Of a stretch of 64,000 nt of DNA, positions 35,642 through 44,600 are shown piece after piece (the first letter of the stretch is position 1; each line of letters begins with the position of its first letter). The notes beneath the pieces were generated by a model. The model saw only the letters and a list, made by a program, of their open reading frames with translations, did not search any database and was not told the origin of the DNA. The position numbers were made by a program, and so were the translations under genes. Origin of the DNA: Halomonas sp. SpR1 (GTDB lineage Bacteria; Pseudomonadota; Gammaproteobacteria; Pseudomonadales; Halomonadaceae); assembly GCF_031010175.1 (NCBI RefSeq), contig NZ_JAUAMB010000013.1:1-64000 (forward strand), given 5' to 3'.

Positions 35642-36937
35642 ATGCATATTCACGACTTGATCGGCATCGGCTTCGGCCCCTCCAACATTGCTCTGGCCAT
35701 TGCCCTCGACGAGCAACGCCACTCAGGGCAAGCACGGGATGCCTTGTTTATTGAGCGCCAGCCCTGCTTTGCCTGGCACCCGCATATGCTGCTGGAAAAT
35801 GCCCATATGCAGATCTCTTTCCTCAAAGACCTGGTCACACCGCGTAACCCAGGCAGCCGTTTCAGCTTCCTCAATTACCTCCACAGCAAAGGCCGCCTAC
35901 AGGACTTTATCAACCTGCAGACCTTCTTCCCTAGCCGCCACGAATTCAATGACTACCTAAGCTGGACGGCCAGCCACTTTGAACACCAGTGCGCCTACGG
36001 AGAGGATGTGTTTGAAGTGCTGCCCGAAACTGACAACGACGAGGTCGCCTACCTCCGCGTTCGTTCACGGGATGAAAGCGGCGCGGTACAGGAAAGGCTC
36101 ACTCGCTCACTGGTGATCAGTGTGGGCGGCGCGCCCAATGTGCCTGAATGCTTCGCTGGGCTAAAAGACGACCCGCGGGTCTTCCACTCCAGCCACTACC
36201 TCCGGGAACTGGCGAAGCAAGACGCCCCCAAACGCATTGCCGTGATCGGTGCAGGCCAGAGCGCCGCTGAGATCTTTCTTGATCTGCACGGTCGTGAAGA
36301 TATTCAAGTGGATCTGATTAGCCGGGCATGGGCCTTTAAACCCTCGGATGACAGCCCCTTTGTTAACGAAATCTTCAACCCCGAATACACCGACTACGTG
36401 TTCAACAACCCCACCGGCCAGCGGGAAGCACTGCTGCAGGAGTACAAAAGCACCAACTACTCAGCCCCGGATCTCGCGTTGATCCAGGAAATTTACGATG
36501 TGTTCTACCAGCAAAAAGTAACCGGCCAGGCCCGCCACCGCTTCCGCCGCCGCCATGAGGTTATTGGCAGCGAAGCAACTACTGAAGGCGTTGAGCTACT
36601 TGTGCGTGATTTGGAGACTGGCCATACGGATATCACCCGCTACGACGCCGTGGTGTTAGCCACCGGCTATGTACGCGACACCCATAAACGGCTACTGGCC
36701 CCCGTTGCGGACTACCTGCCTGATTTTGCCGTCAACCGCCACTATCAGCTTTACACCAAGCCTGAGTTCAAACCGGCTATTTTCCTGCAAGGCAGCTGCG
36801 AACCCACCCATGGTTTGAGCGATACCCTGCTGTCGATTTTGGCGGCACGGACGAGTGAGATTTGTGAAGTACTTAATGAGGCGTTACCAGCAGCCCAGTC
36901 AGAGGCATCAACTCCATCACTGGTAAGCACGGACTAA
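35642..36937 (+). CDS. pvdA: L-ornithine N5-monooxygenase (PvdA/IucD family)
   Basis: A 431-residue flavin monooxygenase that N-hydroxylates the side-chain amine of a diamino acid. It shows the FAD motif GIGFGPSNIALAIAL (residues 8-22), the block FLKDLVTPRNPGSRFSFLNYL, the NADPH motif IAVIGAGQSAAEIFLDL (near 200), the DDSPFVNEIFNPEYTD substrate block and the C-terminal ATGYVRDTHKRLL. Ornithine rather than lysine is inferred from the hydroxyornithine-type adenylation domain in the linked NRPS. The start at 35642 has GAGGA upstream; an earlier in-frame start would overlap the acyltransferase gene. It is co-transcribed with the genes before and after it. Confidence 0.93.
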   Translation: MHIHDLIGIGFGPSNIALAIALDEQRHSGQARDALFIERQPCFAWHPHMLLENAHMQISFLKDLVTPRNPGSRFSFLNYLHSKGRLQDFINLQTFFPSRHEFNDYLSWTASHFEHQCAYGEDVFEVLPETDNDEVAYLRVRSRDESGAVQERLTRSLVISVGGAPNVPECFAGLKDDPRVFHSSHYLRELAKQDAPKRIAVIGAGQSAAEIFLDLHGREDIQVDLISRAWAFKPSDDSPFVNEIFNPEYTDYVFNNPTGQREALLQEYKSTNYSAPDLALIQEIYDVFYQQKVTGQARHRFRRRHEVIGSEATTEGVELLVRDLETGHTDITRYDAVVLATGYVRDTHKRLLAPVADYLPDFAVNRHYQLYTKPEFKPAIFLQGSCEPTHGLSDTLLSILAARTSEICEVLNEALPAAQSEASTPSLVSTD

Positions 36938-36954
36938 CCAAGCACTATCAACGC

Positions 36955-37956
36955 ATGGCCGCTCTCCCAAAGCGGCCCCTAACACCGAGACTTACGCCCA
37001 TTATGTCCTTACATCCTGATGTCGCCGCTTTCTTAGATCTGGTCACCGATAGCGGCAATCCGCCCTTCCACTCGCTCTCACCAGAACAGGCACGCGCTGC
37101 CTACGAGACATCATCACAGATGCTTGATGAGCCAATAACTAACGATGCAACGGCACTGGGTATCACCTGCCGAGATGGACACCGTATAGAACTACGCCGC
37201 TACCAAGGCGAGGAGTCTTTATCGCCTACCCTGCTCTACTTCCATGGCGGCGGCTATCTACTGGGCAGCCTGGATTCCCACGATTCGCTCTGCCAGAGCA
37301 TCGCTCAAGCGACTGGTTACACAGTGCTGGCTGTCGACTACCGCCGGGCCCCCGAGCACAAGTTTCCGACAGCGTTTCACGACGCTGAAGATGCCTATTG
37401 CTGGCTGCTGAAGCATGGCGAAGAGATAGGGCTCAATACCTCACGTATCGCCGTGGGTGGTGACAGTGTTGGCGGCACCCTCGCCACGGCTCTTTGCATG
37501 TCAGCACGTGATAATGGTTGGCACCCGCCACGCTGCCAGATTTTGCTCTACCCCTGCACCAGTGCCTGGCAGGACAGCGAGTCTCACCGCCGATACGCGC
37601 AAGGCTACCTGCTGGAAGCAGACACCCTGCAGTGGATGTTTGGCCACTATCTAAATAGCGATGAGGAACGCCACGATTGGCGTTTTGCACCATTAGAGGC
37701 TGCGGAGCTCAACAACCTACCACCTGCCTTCGTCGCCCTGGCCGAACATGATCCCCTGGTTGACGAAGGCATTGCTTACGTGAACCGTTTACAGCAAGCG
37801 AACGTGGATACACAACTGACTGTTTACCCCGGCATGGTGCACGACTTCGCACGCCTGGGCAGCATTACGCCCGATGCCACCGGTCAGGTGCGTGCGGATA
37901 TCGCCAAGGCGCTACGGCAACATCTCAGTAACCAGCCAAGCCCAGTAGATGTCTAG
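36955..37956 (+). CDS. Alpha/beta hydrolase of the hormone-sensitive lipase family
   Basis: A 333-residue esterase-like protein: oxyanion motif YFHGGGYLLGS (near residue 97), nucleophile elbow GGDSVGGTLA (Ser near 166), catalytic Asp in AEHDPLVDEG (near 263) and His in GMVHDFARLG (near 293). It starts either at 36955 or at the ATG at 37003, where the sequence (MSLHPDVAAFLDL) looks like a typical family N-terminus; neither has a strong ribosome site. There is no signal peptide, so it is cytoplasmic. It lies 17 bases after the hydroxylase gene and before the receptor, so it may process the siderophore or its acyl chain; the substrate is unknown. Confidence 0.85.
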   Translation: MAALPKRPLTPRLTPIMSLHPDVAAFLDLVTDSGNPPFHSLSPEQARAAYETSSQMLDEPITNDATALGITCRDGHRIELRRYQGEESLSPTLLYFHGGGYLLGSLDSHDSLCQSIAQATGYTVLAVDYRRAPEHKFPTAFHDAEDAYCWLLKHGEEIGLNTSRIAVGGDSVGGTLATALCMSARDNGWHPPRCQILLYPCTSAWQDSESHRRYAQGYLLEADTLQWMFGHYLNSDEERHDWRFAPLEAAELNNLPPAFVALAEHDPLVDEGIAYVNRLQQANVDTQLTVYPGMVHDFARLGSITPDATGQVRADIAKALRQHLSNQPSPVDV

Positions 37957-37970
37957 TTGTCGCCGCATGG

Positions 37971-38020
37971 GGCACTACATGGATGGTGAATGTAGCGCCT
38001 CTAGTCACAGGTACCTTTTT
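37971..38020 (+). terminator. Possible terminator/hairpins after the hydrolase gene
   Basis: GGCACTACAT (37971-37980) pairs with ATGTAGCGCC (37990-37999) with one mismatch. A short palindrome AGGTACCT followed by five Ts (about 38009-38020) comes next. Together they could end the acyltransferase-hydroxylase-hydrolase transcript ahead of the receptor promoter. Confidence 0.4.
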
Positions 38021-38063
38021 AAGCAACAGAGTGTTGCAAGAGCGTACAAATTAAGAACATAAT

Positions 38064-38090
38064 ACTAATAATAACAATTACTATTAACAT
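38064..38090 (+). promoter_or_regulatory. Candidate Fur box upstream of the TonB receptor
   Basis: Within a strongly AT-rich run, TAATAACAATTACTA (38069-38083) matches the 7-1-7 Fur pattern at about 10 of 14 positions. It lies about 35 bases before the receptor start, where an iron-controlled promoter is expected. The match is imperfect. Confidence 0.5.
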
Positions 38091-38116
38091 ACAAAATATC
38101 ATGCAAGGGGATTCCT

Positions 38117-40288
38117 ATGCACCAACTTCGTACCGGCCTGCGCAGACACCTGCTCACTGTGGCCATTGCCAATGCCTGCGCTGCATCGCTATTCGCGGCT
38201 CCGTCGGCTTTCGCTCAGGGCACCATAACGCAAGAGACGGAAAACGACGAAACGATTAATACATTACCGACCGTCCAGGTAACCGGCGAGTACCTGCGTG
38301 ATGCCTCGACTGAAAATACCGGCTCCTATACTTCAAACCGAGTCACCATTGGTAAACGAGAGCAGTCACTCAGGGACATTCCTCAGTCTGCCAGTGTGAT
38401 CACTCGCGAGCGCATGGATGATCAGGGCATGACTACTCTTGGCGATGTCATGTCACAAACCACAGGCATAACAAAAAGTGGCTTTGGTCCTTCAGCTTCA
38501 ATCTTCAGATCCCGCGGGTTTGATATTGATACTTTGCTGCTCGATGGTAGCCCAATAGATACGGCAGCTGGCGTAACGGATACTATATTCGATACTGCTG
38601 TACTAGATCGAGTGGAGGTTTTACGCGGCCCTTCAGGGCTTCTTCAGGGTTCAGGCGAGCCTAGTGGTACCGTTAACTTAGTGCGTAAGCGCGCCCAAGA
38701 AAATTTTGGTTTTCAATCTACACTATCATATGGCTCCTGGGATACTTATCGCGGTGAGGTCGATATCACCGGCGCACTTGATGAATCAGGTAAGCTACGT
38801 GGCCGCTTCGTCGGGGTATATGATGATATGGGTAGTTTCATTGATCATGTTTATGCCGAAAATACACTTGGATATGGAACCCTAGAATACGATCTAACGC
38901 CGGATACGACTTTATCCGTTGGCATTATGAGGCAGTCTGGTGAATCCAGACCTAACTTTGGACTTCCACAACTTGCTAATGGCGAGTTGTTAAACATTGA
39001 TCGCTCTACTTACCATGGCTCTCTTTGGGATATTAAAGATGAGAGCATAGAGCGGTATTTTGTTGAGCTAGAGCATCAATTAGATAATGGCGGCAACTTT
39101 CGCCTGATTGCAAATCACATAGAGCGAGAAACAGACACTCAGCAAAGTTCTGCAGGCATTAGCCTCCCAAACTCTAATACAGACAGCATCGATATTGCTC
39201 AATGGCAAATTGTCACTCCTCGCAAAGACAGTTTTGTAGATGCAACGATTTCTACTCCATTTTCTTTTCTTGATAAAACACATAATATAATGGTGGGGGC
39301 CAGTCACAAAGTCACCGAAGAAAAGGTCAGCTGGAGCTATGGAGATCCTCAAGTTATACAGCGCAGTTTGATAAACCCTAATCCCAATACGCCAAGACCA
39401 ACATTTGATCTCAGCGAAACCACTAATACTCAAACGGAAGAAACTGGATTATATAGCCAGTTGAACCTCTCTGTTCTTGAGAATACGACATTTATTGCAG
39501 GCGGCCGGATGAGCTGGTGGGAAGTTAGAGACCGACTAAACTCATCCAACAACTTCGAGATTAATAGCGAATTCACACCTTATGCAGGTTTAATCTACGA
39601 CATAAATAACGATATCTCAGCATACGCCAGCTATACCGATATATTTAAGCCTCAGAGTGCACAAAACATTAATGGCGACTTTCTTGAGCCCCGCACTGGC
39701 GCTCAACTTGAGCTAGGCCTAAAAGGTGAATCTTCAAATGGTTTACTCAATTGGCATGCTGCTGTCTTCCGTATTACTGATCAGAACCGTAGCGTTGCCG
39801 ATATAGACAACCCCGGGTTTTCAGTTGCTGAGGGGAAAGTTGAGAGTAAAGGATTTGAATTAGAGGTTAGCGGGCAGCCTTTACCCCGCTTGGATATATC
39901 AGCAGGTTATGCTTATACACAAACAGAGTACTTAAGGGATCCAGTTCAGGAAGGCAGAGACTTTTCTACCGAGACTCCAGAGCACGACTTTAAGCTGTGG
40001 TCACGCTATCAATTCTCTGACGACCCTGACACAGGATGGAGGGTTGGCGCTGGACTTAACTATACTAGCGGTTTTTATGTAGAGTCAGGTGAAACACACT
40101 GGGAGCAAGATGGATATACACTACTTTCAGGCTTAATTGGATACCGCTTTAATCGCCACCTGGATTTTTCACTTAATGGCAACAACCTTACTGACGAGAA
40201 ATACTTCGGTTCATTAAGAGCCCGCTCTCGCAATAATCACTATGGTGAGCCGCGCAATTTCATGCTAACTATGCGCTATCAATACTAA
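38117..40288 (+). CDS. TonB-dependent siderophore receptor
   Basis: A 723-residue outer-membrane receptor. The signal peptide ends near SAFA (about residue 34). The plug domain starts with SLRDIPQSASVITRERMDDQ (about 86-105) and continues DVMSQTTGI, RGFDIDTLLLDG and DRVEVLRGPSGLLQGSGEPSG. The 22-strand barrel closes with NNHYGEPRNFMLTMRYQY, ending in the aromatic residue needed for assembly. Family resemblance is to FhuE/FpvA-type ferric-siderophore receptors, without the N-terminal signalling extension that pairs with an anti-sigma factor, which agrees with the absence of such genes. From about 38,500 the gene is clearly AT-richer than its neighbours. AGGGGA lies before the ATG. Confidence 0.93.
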   Translation: MHQLRTGLRRHLLTVAIANACAASLFAAPSAFAQGTITQETENDETINTLPTVQVTGEYLRDASTENTGSYTSNRVTIGKREQSLRDIPQSASVITRERMDDQGMTTLGDVMSQTTGITKSGFGPSASIFRSRGFDIDTLLLDGSPIDTAAGVTDTIFDTAVLDRVEVLRGPSGLLQGSGEPSGTVNLVRKRAQENFGFQSTLSYGSWDTYRGEVDITGALDESGKLRGRFVGVYDDMGSFIDHVYAENTLGYGTLEYDLTPDTTLSVGIMRQSGESRPNFGLPQLANGELLNIDRSTYHGSLWDIKDESIERYFVELEHQLDNGGNFRLIANHIERETDTQQSSAGISLPNSNTDSIDIAQWQIVTPRKDSFVDATISTPFSFLDKTHNIMVGASHKVTEEKVSWSYGDPQVIQRSLINPNPNTPRPTFDLSETTNTQTEETGLYSQLNLSVLENTTFIAGGRMSWWEVRDRLNSSNNFEINSEFTPYAGLIYDINNDISAYASYTDIFKPQSAQNINGDFLEPRTGAQLELGLKGESSNGLLNWHAAVFRITDQNRSVADIDNPGFSVAEGKVESKGFELEVSGQPLPRLDISAGYAYTQTEYLRDPVQEGRDFSTETPEHDFKLWSRYQFSDDPDTGWRVGAGLNYTSGFYVESGETHWEQDGYTLLSGLIGYRFNRHLDFSLNGNNLTDEKYFGSLRARSRNNHYGEPRNFMLTMRYQY

Positions 40289-40300
40289 TCGTTCAAACCC

Positions 40301-40340
40301 AAACCTGTGCAGGCTAATTTCCTGCACAGGTTTTTATTTC
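40301..40340 (+). terminator. Intrinsic terminator of the receptor gene
   Basis: A perfect 13-bp stem AAACCTGTGCAGG / CCTGCACAGGTTT around CTAATTT continues into TTTTATTTC, 12 bases after the receptor stop. Confidence 0.95.
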
Positions 40341-40653
40341 TTAAGGTGGACGCTCCTTTGAATATCTGATCTAATTCTTCGCTTGTGAGCGCTAACGTCG
40401 ATAGACGGAGTATGATTACACTATATTTCACCACAGAAACGCAGGTAATATTAAATCTTTTATTTTTATTTTTTCACGAAAATACGAAGACTTTAAAAGA
40501 GCAAAACCAACAAAAAGACCAGACTCGCAATCGAGATTACAGAGGAGAAACTATCACTTTAACCTGGAAACCACTCCGCACTGAAAAGTGCAGAAAACTT
40601 TTCTAAAATCTCCTAAAAATAGCAATAGATTTATTTTCATAAAGAGCCGAAAA
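40341..40653. other. AT-rich leader of the binding-protein gene
   Basis: About 310 bases between the receptor terminator and the binding-protein start. A 73-codon frame (40385-40606) exists but lacks a ribosome site and reads as low-complexity, so I do not call it. It should contain a promoter; no Fur box is convincing. Confidence 0.5.
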
Positions 40654-41565
40654 ATGATCTTTTCTAACCTCCCAGCAGTTAACACTACGAAGATTTTAAG
40701 CATTTTATCCTGCTATATTTCACTGTCTCTTCCTACCGTTAGTCAAGCTTCAGAACCTCCTACTTATATAGCACTCAGCTGGACTGTTGCCGAAACATTG
40801 GTAGCTCTTGACGCCCCACTAAAAGGTATGCTATCACCAGGATCATACGAAAAATGGGGCAGTATCAGATCGCTTCCAGAAAGCGTATTTGATATTGGTT
40901 TATCCCAACCAAATCTTGAAATCATCACACAGCTTGACCCTGATGTCATAATGTCAGAAACCTATCTTTCTACAATCGATGAGAGACTTTCAAAAAATTA
41001 TAACACACAGTTATTTTCAACTTATGATAGCGATCAGAACACTTGGAGTGAACTCTTGGAGTTCACGAGAAATGTATCAATATCTATTGCACAACCAGAA
41101 ATGGCAGAAGATTATATAAACACTATTGAAGCTGAAATGGAAAACTTAAAAGTTATTGCTAAAAGTTGGTCAGAGCCTCTTCTGATCATCCGTGCTTTAG
41201 ATGATCGTCATATCAGAGTTTATGGAGAAAATAGCTTGCCACAAGCCGTACTTGATCGCCTTGGTCTTCCCAATGCCTGGGACAGGCCAACAACTCGATG
41301 GGGTTTTACAGTGGTTGGTGTTGAGGAACTTATTGGTATTGAGGCCCGTCTAGTGATTGTTGAAGGGCCTGCTGGTGTTTCTAATGATATAACGGATCGG
41401 CTTTCAAATTATGGACTATGGCAACATGTCCACAGTGTTAAGGAAGACTCTGTAATAACAGTCCCACCATTCTGGATCTTTGGTGCGCTGCCATCAGCAT
41501 ACCAATTTGCTAACAACTTGGTCGACGCCTTGTTACAAGAGCAGCCAACCACTCAGCGCCCATAA
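40654..41565 (+). CDS. Periplasmic iron-siderophore binding protein (FhuD-like)
   Basis: A 303-residue type III solute-binding protein, similar in length to FhuD. A signal peptide (residues 1 to about 33, cleavage after VSQA) is followed by YIALSWTVAETLVALDAPLKGM, LPESVFDIGLSQPNLEIITQLDPDVIM in two parts (DIGLSQPNLEIITQLDPD), a long central helix (about 150-175), and the second lobe RVYGENSLPQAVLDRLGLPNAW. It hands the ferric siderophore to the FhuB-type permease at 26688. A GTG extension to 40588 is possible; the ATG at 40654 with AAAGAG precedes the signal peptide. The gene is markedly AT-rich compared with the NRPS genes it converges with. Confidence 0.85.
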   Translation: MIFSNLPAVNTTKILSILSCYISLSLPTVSQASEPPTYIALSWTVAETLVALDAPLKGMLSPGSYEKWGSIRSLPESVFDIGLSQPNLEIITQLDPDVIMSETYLSTIDERLSKNYNTQLFSTYDSDQNTWSELLEFTRNVSISIAQPEMAEDYINTIEAEMENLKVIAKSWSEPLLIIRALDDRHIRVYGENSLPQAVLDRLGLPNAWDRPTTRWGFTVVGVEELIGIEARLVIVEGPAGVSNDITDRLSNYGLWQHVHSVKEDSVITVPPFWIFGALPSAYQFANNLVDALLQEQPTTQRP

Positions 41566-41611
41566 GAGTTGGTACATCCATAAATGAAAGCACCACCTCA
41601 GCAGCCCCAAG

Positions 41612-41654
41612 ACTCTTCTCAGCCATCGAAACCCAACAGCCGAGAAGAGTTTTT
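41612..41654 (+). terminator. Intrinsic terminator of the binding-protein gene
   Basis: ACTCTTCTC (41612-41620) pairs with GAGAAGAGT (41642-41650) and is followed by TTTTC. The loop is long (21 nt). Confidence 0.75.
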
Positions 41655-41655
41655 C

Positions 41656-41675
41656 AAAAACCGGCCGTTAGGCCG
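41656..41675 (-). terminator. Intrinsic terminator of the NRPS operon, overlapping the stop codon
   Basis: On the minus strand CGGCC-TAAC-GGCCG (41675-41662) is followed by GTTTTT. The TAA stop of the large NRPS (41668-41670) lies in the loop, so the terminator is built from the last codons. Confidence 0.7.
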
Positions 41676-44600
41676 TTAAATTCTCCTCTACATGCTTTGA
41701 TGGATGGGGCTCCTCTTGCAGTCTTTCCACCACCTGTAGCAACAGCGAATCACAGGAAACTATCGAGAAGTGATCCTCGGAAGTTTCAATAGCATGATGT
41801 GGCGCTTGCCCCACTTGATGCGTTAGCGCTTGCCGTTCCTCTTGTGGACGCCCTTCAGACCACCAACAATCCGCTTCACAGCTCAGCGTCGGCAAAGTAT
41901 CGGTCTGTAGGGAAAGCCTCTTCAGATGGCGTGCCACACAGAAGATCCGTGCCAGCTCTTCACCACCCAGAGCGGCATAACCTTCCCGTCCGTGGGCCGC
42001 ATCAGACGACAGTAGGCGTTCCAGCATAGCGGCGAGTTCCGTTTCGCTTGGCTCCTTACGGGGCGTTTCATGAGTACTCTTGGTGACCATCTCAGATGAA
42101 ATGCTCGGCAAGATGACCGACACAAAGGCCGCAAAATCCTGCAACCAGTCATCTTCGCTCGTCTGGCCGCTACCAGGGATATAGGGATCGACCAGTGCCA
42201 ACAGGCCCACCTCCTGGGCTTGCTTTTCAAGCCGTGCCGCGATCATTGCTGCCAAGGTACCACCTAGCGACCACCCCAATAACCGATAAGGCCCGTGAGG
42301 CTGCAAGCGACGGATAGTGGCTGCATAGTCATCAGCCATTGCTTCCAGCGATGTATCACAATGTTGCGGGTCGGTTAGCATCCGGCACGGTAGTCCATAT
42401 ACCGTGCATACTCCCTGTAAACGCCGTGCCAGCGGTTGATAGTCGTAAAGGGTGCCCATACCAGCATGCACACAAAACAGCGGTGACTGCCCCTGACTCT
42501 CTCCATTGAGCATAACTACGCCATCCAGCAAGGCATCCGAAGCTTCTCCCACCCCCAACAGACCAGCAATGGTCGGCTTCTGCATCAGATCACGCAGTTT
42601 GAAATCAAGCGTGCTCTCCTTTAGGGCGCGCACTCGGCTCAACACTTTCAGGCTCAGCAGGGAGTCTCCACCCAGTTCGAAGAAGTTGTCGGTTTCACCG
42701 ACTCGCTCAATACCCAATACTTCCTGCCAAATCTCAGCGAGTTGGCGGGCTTCCGGTGTAGAGGGGGCCACGTGCTCGCGGTTTTCATCCAGCCGCGGCT
42801 CAGGCAGCGCCGACTGATCCAACTTGCCATTGACCATACGTGGCAGGGCTGTCAGTACCATCATATGTGCTGGCACCATATAGTCGGGCAGATGTGCTTC
42901 GAAATACCGGCGTGCACGTTTCACTAATCGAGTTTTATCCGCCTCATCAGCTACCAGATAAGCAACCAACTGATGCCCAGTCGAGGATTCATGGGTAACA
43001 ATAGCAACATCACTCACGCCAGGTATTTCTCGGGCACGTGCCTCTACCTCACCCAGCTCAATACGGAAGCCACGTACCTTCACTTGGTGATCCGCACGGC
43101 CCATATACTCCACATTGTCATCTTCTCTCCAACGCACCAGATCCCCAGTGCGGTAGAGACGTCCCCCTAAAGTGTCGAAGGGATCGGCCACAAAGCGCTC
43201 GGCTGTTAAGCCGGTACGCCCAAGATAGCCTCGCGCCAAACCATAACCACCGATATACAATTCGCCCACAACGCCCTTTGGTACCGGTTGCAGGTTATCG
43301 TCCAACACGTAGAGCGACCGCTCGCCAACGGGACGACCAATCGGTGCATAGGCACAGTCAAAGGTCTCCTCGGCGGGTGTCTTCCACAGCAGCGGTGTCA
43401 CCACCGTTTCGGTGGGTCCATAGCCATTGATGAACCAGCGCGGCCGCAGTGTGCGGCGCGCCTTGTCATAGGCCGCCTTGGGCATCGCCTCGCCACCAAA
43501 GACGTAAAGCTCCACCGGTGGCGTATCATCACGCCCTTCTGCCCAGTCAGCGACTTGATTCAAATAGGCCGGTGGGAAGGCCACGTTCGCTGCCCGATAG
43601 TGTTGCAAGGCCGTATAGGCTTGTTCCGCTGTCCATAGCTCTTCTTCCCGAATAGCTAGACTCATCCCCGAGCACAGGGCTGTCAGCCAGCGCTCATGAG
43701 CACCATCGAAGGAGAATGACATAAAGTGTAACTCGCAGGAGTCGGGTTCCATATCATAGAGTTCGCTAATTGCCTGGCAATGCATCGCCAGCGGGCCATG
43801 TGCCACCGTAACGCCTTTAGGCATACCGGTGGAGCCCGAGGTATAGATTACGTAAGCCAGCGACTCTTCGTGAACGGCCACATCGGGATCAGCATCGTCA
43901 TAACGGCTTAGATCAAGCGCCTCGCAATCCACATAAGGTATACCCTCCACCGTTGCCAATCGCGGCAGTACCTCGTGCTGCGTTAGCAGCAGGGCCATGC
44001 CACTATCCTTGATCATAAAACTCAGACGTTCGGGCGGGTAGGTCGGATCGAGTGGCACATAAGCGCCGCCCGCTTTGAGCACGGCCAGCAGAGTTACAAT
44101 GACTTGGGGCGAGCGCTCCAGCGCCACGCCAACCCGCACATCGGATTCCACCCCTTGCTCGCGCAGATAATGGGCAAGGCGATTAGCCTGAGCGTTGAGC
44201 TGCACATGGCTTAAAGTCTGGTCACCCATACGAAGTACAGTGCTATCTGGCTGTGTATCCGCATGCGCAGCGATGCGGCGATGCACTGGCATGCGGGAGA
44301 AGCCACTACGGCCACTCTGGCCTAATTCACTCAGCGCATCCCATCGAGCTGATTCAATCCATTCCAGCTCACCCACAGGCCGATCCGGCGACTCCGCCAT
44401 CTGACGAATGAGCAGCTCCATAGCGCATTTCAGTTCATCAATGAACGGCTCTGGGAAGACCCGTCGGCTATAGCAGTACTCAATCTCCAGCTCATCGTCG
44501 ATCACCACCTGCAGATCCATCGCGTAGCCAGTTATGCCTTCCCCGGCAACCTCACCAAAGCGCAGACCATGCCGCTGCTGATCACGCATTGTTCTATCGA

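Noticed and set aside
40385..40606. Plus-strand ORF of 73 codons between the receptor and the binding-protein gene
   Set aside because: AT-driven low-complexity sequence, no ribosome site, overlaps the leader of the next gene.
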